Source: Saccoglossus kowalevskii (lineage: Eukaryota; Hemichordata; Enteropneusta; Harrimaniidae). From it: 33,947 nucleotides of DNA. The DNA lies in assembly GCF_000003605.2 (NCBI RefSeq), contig NW_003140813.1, positions 268,680-302,626 on the forward strand, in the 5' to 3' direction. Each line of letters opens with the position of its first letter. The stretch's first letter is position 1. Both the position numbers and the translations under genes were made by a program. Shown here one piece after another: positions 1-9,884 of this stretch. The notes beneath the pieces are model-generated. The model was not told the DNA's origin, ran no database searches, and worked only from the letters and a program-made list of their open reading frames with translations.

Positions 1-1900
1 TGTCAGGTTAGTGATTCCATCTGTTTCGAAAGATTTGTGGAAAAATATTAATGTAAATGTATATATAAGTTACACGCACTGGTTTTTCACGTGTAGCTAG
101 ATATTATTAGAATAATAATAATTATTAGAATAATATACGTAATAAATATACAAACAAAAGATTTTCTCTATATTTTTCACCGATTTGACATGTATTGAAT
201 AGAGAAAATTGTCGTTAGCAGCGGACCTTGGAGTTGTAATGAATATTTGACAGCGCCACCACCGACGAAGAATGATTGCGCTCACCCTTCACTGTTGTGT
301 GTGCGTTTGTGTTCCCATATAAAGGAAAAACAAAATAACCCAATCTTCAATATTTTAGTGTGAAACGATGTGTAAGTTTTATGTCTTGGTTTTAAAAAAA
401 TTGTATGCAATACAGAAATGAAATAAATTTGTCATGTACATATTTTGCTTGATGGAGCCTATATTGTCCAAGTGATCACACCTTTGTGTCAGCGGAAAAA
501 AACATTGTTCAAAATAAATACATTTTTGAGTTAGCCAGATGAGTTTGTTGCTAACATTGTCCTATTATGTACAGTGCTGCAATGCTAAGTTGTTTTTTGG
601 TATTTTCAGTAAGATTATTTCATCTATCATGATATTGACTTTAAATAGATAAAATAACGGACGCTATAATCTAATGGTGCATCATAAAAGGTGATCCAAT
701 CGGCGATTTTTAAAGTTTCTGGATTTTTCCTGTGAACATTGAGCTCAGATGAGTGGATTCTGTTTTTAAATAATTTTGAATGTTTCTGCAATAAGCCGAT
801 AATTTCAGACAGCCATCAGAAGTCTCTTAATGCTTTGATGTAAAATTTGTAAATTTGTAAACCAAACCCCCCCCTATTCTATGGTTTCTTATTCTCTCAA
901 CCCATTCCTGGGAACACACATAATTTGTTTCTCTGACTGCACTACTAGTATTTGCTAATCACTCATGCAATGCGTGATACCACTGATAGAATTACCACAA
1001 CATTTCACTAAAAATTTCCATATATGTTGTTGTAACCAAAAATATATTAACAAATCCACAAATGAATTATTTTTTAATCGCAGACAATAAATTGATGGTA
1101 AAACTGTGTTCAAGCATGGGGCTCAAGTGGCGGCGCTCTGATATGCAAATGAGATCAGATGAGCTTATAAGATTAGGACTCATACAGACAACTAATGTTA
1201 ATGTGATGTTACTTTCCATTGAGGGAAATACTAGTAATAGCGAATTGAAAACATAGTATAAATAGAATATCAAAATTCATGACTGATGATATCAGATTTA
1301 TTAAACTTGTGTCATACTTTTTATATGTTCCAAGTCTTTGGCATTTTGACGATAATGGAAATTATTACATTATTACATTAATTACATTAATTCGTTAAAT
1401 AAATCTGATATCAATGCTCACTCATTAGTTAAAGCACGGCAGTCGTCGCGCTGTGCATGTGCGACATTTGTGTTGATAAACTTTGATTGTCCCACAATCC
1501 AATGCGCTCTTCTAATGGAAATCACAATTATGAGGTTTGACCTGGGTGCGAATTGCACTAATTACTTCTGGTGACTCCTTCGATACCTTTCAATCACATA
1601 AAAAAATACCTAAATAAAGCTTTGTAATGTCTCAGTTTGTACTTGTTGACCTGCGCAACAGTCAAAGTCTTCATCTTTGTTTATACAAGACCCATATATC
1701 TCACGCATGCGTGGCGTGACAACTATGACTCTTTAACCTCTATATATATATCACATTGCTCACTTTGGTATCATTTCTCATTCAGACCAGATGAAAACTG
1801 GACATCTACTGGTGAAAAAAAGACAGTGTACAGGTACATTCATTTAAAAAAAAAGCAGCAAAATTTAAATAATTCATTTATTCTGATAGCAATTTCTAAC
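1..1900. other. Unassigned AT-rich sequence
   Basis: I see no supportable gene. The stretch holds short degenerate ATTACATT repeats near 1358-1395, a run of eight C at 867-874, a TATA-like motif (CATATAAAG) near 316, and an exact octamer motif ATGCAAAT near 1143. Open frames here are short, overlap on opposite strands and have no recognisable domain. Confidence 0.5.
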
Positions 1901-1929
1901 AAAAATTATAAATCCCCCACAGCACTTTA

Positions 1930-2766
1930 CATCATATCGGAAGGTTTCTGCGCCGTTTTAACGGTGTATCTATCACCATTGAAATATTTTTGGAGTAATT
2001 TTAGTGTATTTGGTGTCCAGACACATTGTCAGCTGGTGTTGCTGGGAAGTTTTCACAGAGAAAATATATTTGAAAAAGATTTCATGTTGTACGGCAGCAC
2101 GGAAGTGCGTGGCTCAAGAAATGTATTTATGACTTGAAAGTATAACCGACAATTCAGTAAGAGGGCACCAGCAGAGAGTATCAGGGTGCTGCACCCCCTG
2201 TTCCCCGGTTTAGAATAAAAAACCTGCTCTATAAAACTTGCTACAATGAGTGGAATCCATCACCCTGATCTATTGGTACTACTATATAATGTGTATAATT
2301 GTGAGTGATTGTACCATTGTTTTCAGTGTGAACATGTAAATTGATAATTCTCACATTGCTGACAATGGTATTTTTTCTCACTAAGACCAGAGAACAAGTA
2401 AACAGATACTGGTATGAGGAATAGAGAAATGGGAGAAGGGAGCCCTCATTGTGATATGATATAAATTGAAGATGACAATATAACAGTGATGGCCAGCATT
2501 TTATAGTAACTTTATCAGTGTGAACATTGCGTATTGAAAGTGAATAATGATATTTCTCACATTGTTTGCACTGAAATGGTTTCTTGTTATTCCCAGCAAT
2601 GAAGCAACATTTCCAGTTTCAGTTACGAGTTGTATGACTGTTTTCATGTGTACGAGTATACTATATGTGTCGTCGTATATAGCAGTATGATTATCATTGT
2701 GCTCTCTGTTTAAATTCTATATTTATATTCAAGAAGGCACCATAAAAGAGTTTACAAAGGTAGGTT
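1930..2766 (+). repeat. Long interspersed repeat unit, copy 1 (zinc-finger-relic repeat)
   Basis: This is the first of three related units (others at 3798-5700 and 5826-7240). It opens with a plus-strand frame reading FCAVLTVYLSPLKYFW and on to about 2137, then the segment AGAGGGCACCAGCAG, then AT-rich sequence. The minus strand carries a decayed C2H2 zinc finger near 2521-2585. This copy stops after the shared AAAGAGTTTACAAAGGTAGG (about 2746-2766) and lacks the CT-rich tail of the other two copies. Its junction is followed within about 20 bp by a DIRS recombinase fragment. The family is unknown to me; it could be a mobile element or a duplicated zinc-finger gene segment. Confidence 0.75.
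2521..2585 (-). pseudogene. Decayed C2H2 zinc finger, copy 1
   Basis: The minus strand reads KKPFQCKQCEKYHYSLSIRN then VHT. This gives the linker-like KPF, C-x2-C and then H after twelve residues, as in a classical C2H2 finger, but the second zinc histidine is not where it should be. A second partial finger start (YHCQQCEN) lies on the same strand near 2348-2375. The surrounding frame is not open over a normal zinc-finger array, so I call it a relic. Confidence 0.55.
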
Positions 2767-2784
2767 TAGTAGGATGCATGTATT

Positions 2785-3555
2785 GCTCAGTAGACTACGG
2801 ATTGAAGGTGAATGCAGGACTGTTTTTGGCGGTAGTTGTTGTTGCCTGAGCACATTTGTGGAAGACAATGACTGCGCAGACAGATGATTCTGATGGCGCG
2901 ATGGTTACGTCGGGGTCATTCTTGGCTCCTTTGAAGCGGGCAGTGAGAGTTCTTGGCATGTAATATCGTTCCAGAGTAGGGTGCGGTTGTTGTTGAATGT
3001 GGTTCTAGTTGGTGAAGCAAATTCGCTGATGCGCAGGAAGCCAAAGAATGCTCGTGTGAAAGCAGCCCAGAGCACAAGAGTATCTTGGGCCTCTATGTTA
3101 GGTTTGGTCCTTTGTTCGTTTTTCAGTTTGTCCATGGTTATTGGAAGTTGTTGTTTTGTAGGGGTTGCCAATTTCCTGTTTGATTCCTTGTAAGGTTTTG
3201 TATAATATGGGGTCATCTGTAAATTCAGAGGTTCAATTTTAGACATGGAGGAACACCTTGATAGTTTTGTAGGCTAATTTCTCTAAAGCAACATGTGTGA
3301 CAAATAGGGTGGTGTTGCAAGTTGTAATTGGCATGGTAGGTAGTTGGTAAGTAAGGCAGAAGTCCAGGTACTTTGTCTGTCCTACCTGATATAGGTTCTC
3401 CTTGTGGATGTCGCTGTGCTGTTGAGTAGGTAGAAGTGAGCTTGCTGTTCAAGTTGATGTAGTGGTGAAGATGATGCTGGACGTTGTCTGGGATGAGCTG
3501 TAGTACGTCTGTTACTGGGACTGGTTGGACGGCAGCCTGTGGTGCTAATTTTCTG
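2785..3555 (-). mobile_element. DIRS-like retrotransposon fossil, tyrosine recombinase fragment
   Basis: Minus-strand frames contain a tyrosine-recombinase N-terminal part (TSTYSTAQRH) and, nearer 2905-3246, the core signature LWAAFTRAFFGFLRISEF preceded by LPITMDKL. These are typical of the recombinase of DIRS-type elements. The same sequence recurs in the larger fossil at 9885-10620, so this is a second, 3'-end-only copy. It looks broken, with several breaks. It is bounded by repeat copy 1 on one side and by an inverted copy of the repeat head on the other. Confidence 0.75.
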
Positions 3556-3569
3556 AATTGGATCATCTT

Positions 3570-3797
3570 ATTGTTGAATTGACGATTGAACTTTCAAGTC
3601 ATAAATATATTTCTTGAGCTTCGCACTTCTGTGCTGCCGTACAACATGAAATCTTCCTCATATATATTTTTCTCTGTGAAAACATCCCAGCAACACCAGC
3701 TGACAATGTGTCTGGACACCAAATACATTAAAATTACTCCAAAAATATTTCAATGGCGATAGATACACCGTTAAAGCAGCACAGAAATCTTCCGATA
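3570..3797 (-). repeat. Inverted copy of the repeat head
   Basis: This is the reverse complement of the first ~225 bp of the repeat unit at 1930-2160. On the minus strand it reads ISEDFCAALTVYLSPLKYFW and continues to HREKYI, which matches the plus-strand frame of the direct copies. With 1930-2160 it forms a pair of inverted arms about 1.4 kb apart, enclosing the rest of copy 1 and the DIRS fragment. At about 3797 it flips directly into plus-oriented copy 2. Confidence 0.8.
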
Positions 3798-4260
3798 TGG
3801 CATTTCCAAAAAATATATTTGAGAAAGATTTCATGTTGTACGGAAGTGCATGGCTCAAGAAATGTATTTATGACTTGAAAGTTCAATCAGCAATTCAGTA
3901 AGAGGGCGCCAGCAGAGAGTATCAGGGTGCTGCACCCCTGTTCCCCAGTTTAGAAAAAAACTCTGCTCTATAAAACTTGCTACAATGAGTGGAATCCATC
4001 ACCCTGATCTATTGGTACTACTATATAATGTGTAATTGTGAGTGATTGTACCATTGTTTTCAGTGTGAACATGTAAATTGATAATTCTCACATTGCTCAC
4101 AATGGTATGTTTTTCTCACTAAGACCAGAGAACGAACAAGGAAACAGATACTGGTATGAGGAATAGAGAAATGGGAGAAGGGAGCCCTCATTGTGATATG
4201 ATATAAAATGAAGATGACAATATAACAGTGATGGCCAGCATTTTATAGTAACTGTATCAG

Positions 4261-4325
4261 TGTGAACATTGCGTATTGAAAGTGAATAATTATATTTCTC
4301 ACATTGTTTGCACTGAAATGGTTTC
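4261..4325 (-). pseudogene. Decayed C2H2 zinc finger, copy 2
   Basis: The minus strand reads KKPFQCKQCEKYNYSLSIRN within a short open frame (4097-4336). C-x2-C-x12-H is present and the final histidine is absent. It is nearly identical to copies 1 and 3, so all three derive from one ancestral segment. No neighbouring intact fingers were found. Confidence 0.55.
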
Positions 4326-4644
4326 TTGTTATTCACAGCAATGAAGCAACATTTCCAGTTTCAGTTAGGAGTTGTATGACTGTTCATCTTATTTCATGTG
4401 TACAAGTATACAGTATGTGTCGTCGTATATAGCAGTGTGATTATCATTGTGCACTCTGTTTATATTCTATAGTTATATTTAAGTAGGCACCATAAAAGAG
4501 TTTACAAAGGTAGGTTCTCAATTTTTTATTGCAATTGAATGTGTTGCGTGATGTTCATCTGGTGTAGGAATGTGAATATTATGTTCACCAACTTTACATT
4601 TGTGTAAAAAGACCACATTATTAAATTATCGTCTATAACTCCTC

Positions 4645-5640
4645 CTTGCCTCTCCTCTTCGCTTACAGCCCATGTCGACCTTCCCTCTTGCCTATATTTA
4701 CTACCAGCCTTTACCTCTCACTTACAGTCTCCTCCGGCTTCTTCCTTTCACTAACCAAGTATCCTTGTCAGCTTTTCTCGCCTACAACACAATTTCAAAT
4801 TTTTCTGATGGTTTGCCAGATGTTTAATGGCAAACTCATAATCCTTATAGCCCCTCGCAGCATCTTCGTTTTGCTTATCGACCCTAAGATCTTCCTGACC
4901 CAATCCTGAGCTTTCCCGATCATTTACTGCTTCACCCAACATATTCATATCCTGTACAGCCCATCCTTATCTCCTCTTCTCACCACAGCCCTTCCCAGCC
5001 ATTCTTTTCACTTACTACACAGGGCTTACTGCAACCCAATCCATACTTTCATTACAATTTATAACCTCAACCGACATCCCACTCGCACATATTGCCCTGC
5101 CCTGCATCTCCTTCTCGCCTACAGCCCCTCCTGGTCTCTTATTCTTGCTTAGTGCCTCTACAGGCCACCCCTCTTGCTTACACCTTATTACCTTTCTTGG
5201 TCATTTACTGCCCCACTCAACATCTCCCTCTTGCCTACAGCCCGTTCTAGCCTTCCTCTCTCGCTTACGTCTAAATCCAGACATTTCCCAATCATTTATC
5301 ACCACACTTGGCATCCTACTAATACAGCATCACCTGGCCTATTCTTCTCGCCTACACCCATTCCTGACCTTCTCTTTTTGATTACCATCCCCCTCGACCC
5401 CCCTCAGTTACAACGAATTCTCGAAATTACCCTATGGTTTACTAATTTGACACCCAACTCTCATCTACCTCACTCCTTGCCTCTCTTTTCTCTTGTATAC
5501 GTGGCTCCCCTTGGGCTTATGGTCTCTCCTGGTCACTTCCTATTGCTCACTGCACCATCCACCTTGTTTTCTCGCTTATGAGTCAATATCTTGCCTGATA
5601 GTTGCCTGCTCAATCATCTCTCTTCCTTGTTGCTGAAGCC
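4645..5640 (+). repeat. CT-rich degenerate minisatellite (in copy 2)
   Basis: Loose repetitions, mostly about 35-48 bp apart, of a pyrimidine-rich motif resembling CTCTCGCYTACAGCCCNTCC. Many units look like a polypyrimidine tract followed by ACAG, the form of a 3' splice site. The open frames of up to about 135 codons here result from low-complexity sequence and are not taken as genes. Confidence 0.7.
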
Positions 5641-5696
5641 TTTCTGAGTCCCTTCCAGCCATTTCCTCTCATTACCAAATTGTTCACATACTTCTC

Positions 5697-5830
5697 AGCA
5701 GATATCCAGGTTTGATATAGCTCTACAGGTTTTTTTTTACAAAGAATGAACAAGAGGAAGCACACACAGGCGAGGGAGTGGAGCGACCAAGGTAGCACAG
5801 AAACAACATGGCGAATCAACCAGGAAACGC
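5697..5830 (+). other. Possible first-exon-like start at the head of repeat copy 3
   Basis: A purine-rich leader leads to AACAACATGGCGAATCAACC. From this ATG (about 5809) the frame reads MANQPGNAILEDFCAAL and runs into the frame shared by all repeat copies, stopping shortly after LSPLKYF. ATGGCG in this setting resembles an animal start codon or a YY1 site. This may preserve the original 5' end of the gene or element that gave rise to the repeats; its product is not recognisable. Confidence 0.35.
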
Positions 5831-7240
5831 TATATTGGAAGATTTCTGCGCCGCTTTAAGAGTGTATCTATCGCCATTGAAATATTTTTGAAGTAATTTT
5901 TGTGTATTTGGTGTCCAGACACATTGTCAGTTGGTGTTGCTGGGAAGTTTTCACAGAGAAAAATATGTTTGAGAAAGATTTTATGTTGTACGGCAGCACA
6001 GACGTGTGTGGCTCAAGAAACATATTTATGACTTGAAAGTTCAATCGGCAATTCAGTAAGAGGGTGCCAGCAGAGAGTATCAGGGTGCTGCACCCCTGTT
6101 CCCCGGTTTAGAAAAAAACTCTGCTCTGTAAAACTTGCTACAATGAGTGGAATCCATCACCCTGATCTATTGGTACTACTATATAATGTGTATAATTGTG
6201 AGTGATTGTACCATTGTTTTCAGTGTGAAAATGTAAATTGATAAGTCTCACATTGCTGACAATGGTATGTTTTTCTCACTAAGACCAGAGAAGAACAAGT
6301 AAACAGATACTGGTATGAGGGATAGAGAAATGGGAGAAGAGAGCCCTCATAGTGATATGATATATGATATAAAATGAAGATGACAATATGACAGTGATGG
6401 CCAACATTTTATAGTAACTTTATCAGTGTAAACATTGCGTATTGAAAGTGAATAATGATATTTCTCACATTGTTTGCACTGAAATGGTTTCTTGTTATTC
6501 ACAGCAATGAAGCAACATTTCCAGTTTCAGTTGTGAGTTGTATGACTGTTCATCTTATTTCATGTGTACAAGTATACAGTATGTGTCGTCGTATATAGCA
6601 GTGTGATTATCATTGTGCACTCTGTTTATAATCTATAGTTATATTCAAGAAGGTACCATAAAAGAGTTTACAAGGGTAGGTTCTCCATTTTTTATTGCAA
6701 TTGAATGTGTTGAGTGATGTTCATCTGGTGTAGTAATGTGAATGTTATGTTCACCAACTTTACATTTGTGTAAAAAAGCCACATTATTAAATTATCGTCT
6801 ATAGCTCCTCCTTGCCTCTCTTCCTCGTTTACAGCCCATGGCGACCTTTCCTCTTGCCTATATTTACTACCAGCCTTTACCTCTCACTTACAATCTCTTC
6901 CGGCTTCTTCCTTTCACTAACCAAGTATCCTTGTCAACAATTTTAAATTTTTCTGATGGTTTCCCAGATGTTTAATGGCAAACTCATAATCCTTATAGCC
7001 CCTCGCAGCATCTTCGTTTTACTTATCAACCCCAAGGTCTCTCTTTTCTCTTGTATACATGGCTCCCCTTGGGCTTATGGTCTCTCCTGGTCACTTCCTA
7101 TTGCTCACTGCACCTCCACCTTGTTTTCTCGCTTATGAGTCAATACCTTTCCTGATAGTTGCCTGCCCAATCATCTGTCCTCCTAGTTGCTGAAGCATCT
7201 CTGAGTCCCTTCCAGCCATTTTCTCATTATCTACTGGGCT
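5826..7240 (+). repeat. Long interspersed repeat unit, copy 3
   Basis: This copy has a complete head (from GAAGATTTCTGCGCCGC), the AGAGGGTGCCAGCAG segment near 6059, the AT-rich body, a zinc-finger relic near 6429-6490 on the minus strand, and a CT-rich tail from about 6806. The tail is much shorter than in copy 2: sequence matching copy 2 up to about 4880 joins directly to sequence matching copy 2 from about 5480. Confidence 0.75.
6429..6490 (-). pseudogene. Decayed C2H2 zinc finger, copy 3
   Basis: Same minus-strand finger relic as in copies 1 and 2 (KKPFQCKQCEK followed by YHYSLS), truncated in its reading frame. It is listed separately because the three copies allow substitution comparison. 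Confidence 0.5.
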
Positions 7241-9884
7241 TATGACCCAAACCCCACCTTTCTCGTCAGATTTCTGTCCCAATCTATATTACACTCTCTC
7301 CAACAGCACCTCTTAGCACCTCTCCTTCTTGTCTAAATCCTCTTCTGGTATTTGCCTCCCCGAGCTTATAAGCAAGGCATGGGTTAGCATTAGTCCATGA
7401 AACTAGTACCAGCACACCTTGTCTATGGATTTATGAATGTCACCCTATGCCTATCAGTAACTGTTACATTTGCTTGTGTGTTGTTAGGATGGAGAGATGT
7501 CATGCAGAGTAGATTTTTAATATTCTTCGCATGGTTTCATTCAGAGTTTGTTTTGATTGGGGGAATGTGGTGTTCCATCTAGTTATAATGAACAGTAGTG
7601 CACATTTTACTTTAGAATGAGTAGGTAGTTGGATAAAAATGTCTTCACTTATTTGCAACCACAGCAGCGATATCAATACAACATGGACATAATTATTTCA
7701 AATACATCATCTCCTCTTTCACTTCATTCAAGGCAATGCAAAATAGATATTTGAACAATGATTAAATATTGTCCAATGAGTCAAGAATACATTCTCTCCA
7801 TGTACCTGTTCAACTTTTATGTGCAGAAAATTGTATGAAAAGATGAGAGGATATTTAAAATAGCTAAAAACCTCTAATACAAATTCATACTGCATTCATA
7901 TCATATAGGTTCGGGTTGGTGTTCAAATTAAATAAATCTACATAACGCTTGCATTGCAAACTGTTCTTCTTCAAGGTATAATCACCTTTTTCATTCCAAG
8001 AAACAACATACTTTTCTACTTTACTACACAATGAGTATAAGTTGATGGAATTAATTCGTCAAGTACATTCAATATTAAAATGGCCCAATTCATTTTATTG
8101 GTGGTGTGGCTATGCTAATGAGTCCTGTTAATAACTTGCATAGCCAGTCTACTTGCTTCCATAGAGCACAGACCTGAGCTGCATTGGCATTCTGTAATGA
8201 CAAGCTAACATGCTACAAAGTCATGTGGCATTGACCATTTCTTTGAATTACATTTATTTCAACAATGGCATTCATCTGAAATGCAGAATGACATATATCT
8301 ATTTGCCACCCTTGTATCGTTGAACTGCGATGACCACAATGCACGTATGTTTAGAATTATTTATAAATATATATATATGTATACATATGTTTAATCATTT
8401 GTTCTCATACTGTTAGCGTGACTGTAAAAGCTTGATTAAGCAGTCACTTTAAAAAATTTAATTTTAGGGAAAATAAAAATTGTCATGATCATCTATGAGC
8501 CGGCGTGTGGGCACACATTACAGCATGAATTTACCAATTTCTGTACAACTGTAAAAAAGCCAAGAAGATGCCAGTAAATTAATTCGTACTGAGTCACATG
8601 TAACATTATTGGTACGTCATCGGCAACTCTAAAGATTGTCTGGTCCGAGTCTCATCCCTGTTCTTTTTACCGTCATATGGTGTGCTATTTCCGGAATGTG
8701 CTCTTTGTCACCAAGTAACAAAATATATCATTTAAATCTGACTATGAGTACCGGTAGTTCTGGCTCTCTGTGGCAACTTTTTTAAATTTACGAACACGAT
8801 TTTCATTGCCTTGGTTTAATCCGCTATGTGATAATGAGAAAAGCACTAGGAAGTGTGTAAATGTTTTTTTGGAAATTAGACTCCAACCTGTTTTAGCTGC
8901 CCTACATCATGTGACATTGATTGACAGCAGTTAATTATTCAAGGTTAGTAGCACGTCCCTTTTCCATTTCGTATTTTTGATGTTTATCCGACAAAATCTG
9001 AACTTGTACACTATTTATTGTCATAAATGCTATATATAATCACTGCTGTGATATTCATAGTCACATACATCGTTTTTGGCATAAGTTCGAGAAAATGTGT
9101 CTTTACCGGAGCTTGGCTGGAGCTGTTTACCTATTGTTTAGAAGCGTATTTATAGTATACCTGGGTTTTTAATGCTAAGTAAAGACGCAGATGCAAGGTA
9201 TTGGGTGAAGTGTGGAAAGTAAATACCACAAGCGGTCATTGTGGCGCAGTCCGACCTAATGATCGAACTTGTTTCTTTGAGTAGCATCATGAGATGGAAG
9301 GCGTAGCCTGAGTGGTACTTGCTCTACAGTTCTTCCACAAGCGGTTGTTATGGCAATGCACACCATGGCGAGAGACAATTCAGGCTTGAATCAGGTCATG
9401 GTGATGGTCATGTCGTACCTGAGTAGATCATGCATGCTCTGCATGGCAATTCTCCCAAATTATAGTGAAGGGTGCCTGGACCCTGTGACTGACAGAATGG
9501 TACATGAAATCGGATAAGGCAAATCGATAGAACAATGAAATGACTTGATGCTTGGATCAAGAGGCAAACTAGATCGAGTGGAAATGTAGACAAATAGGTT
9601 GTGGAAAAAGTTTGAATGAATCACTTAGGTACTTTCTGAGCAAACATGCCTTGAACTCTGCAAGTAAATGAGTTTGATAATGTTCTATGATATTGCCAGT
9701 TGCGCTGGTATTGAATGAAGAATGCTGGTAGATGTCTGCATGTAAACCTGGAAGGCATCGCTATGCCATCTGCCAATGGTTTTAATCAGTCAGTCTGGGA
9801 CATTGGTGGTGGTGGTGGCTGCAGCTGTGGTGGCTGTACCGGATATGAAGCTGTGCAAGAGGTAGCTGCCTGCCTATATTGCTT
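7240..9884. other. Unassigned sequence
   Basis: No gene or recognisable element is supported. There is a TA-rich microsatellite near 8368-8390 and an octamer-like ATGCTAAT near 8112. A short duplicated motif CCACAAGCGGT occurs near 9228 and 9338. The part from about 9190 may belong to the end of the neighbouring DIRS fossil, but no domain shows this. Confidence 0.4.

Larger units (their letters stand above)
3798..5700 (+). repeat. Long interspersed repeat unit, copy 2
   Basis: Head-truncated relative to the others, starting inside the frame at the equivalent of copy 1 position about 2065. It contains AGAGGGCGCCAGCAG (about 3901-3915), the shared AT-rich body, the minus-strand zinc-finger relic near 4261-4325, and then about 1 kb of CT-rich degenerate minisatellite (4645-5640). 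Copy 3 has the same order, with the CT-rich part internally deleted. Confidence 0.75.

Noticed and set aside
5174-5581. 135-codon plus-strand open frame
   Set aside because: It lies wholly inside the CT-rich minisatellite. Its composition is Pro/Leu/Ser-rich as expected of such DNA, and copy 3 does not preserve it.
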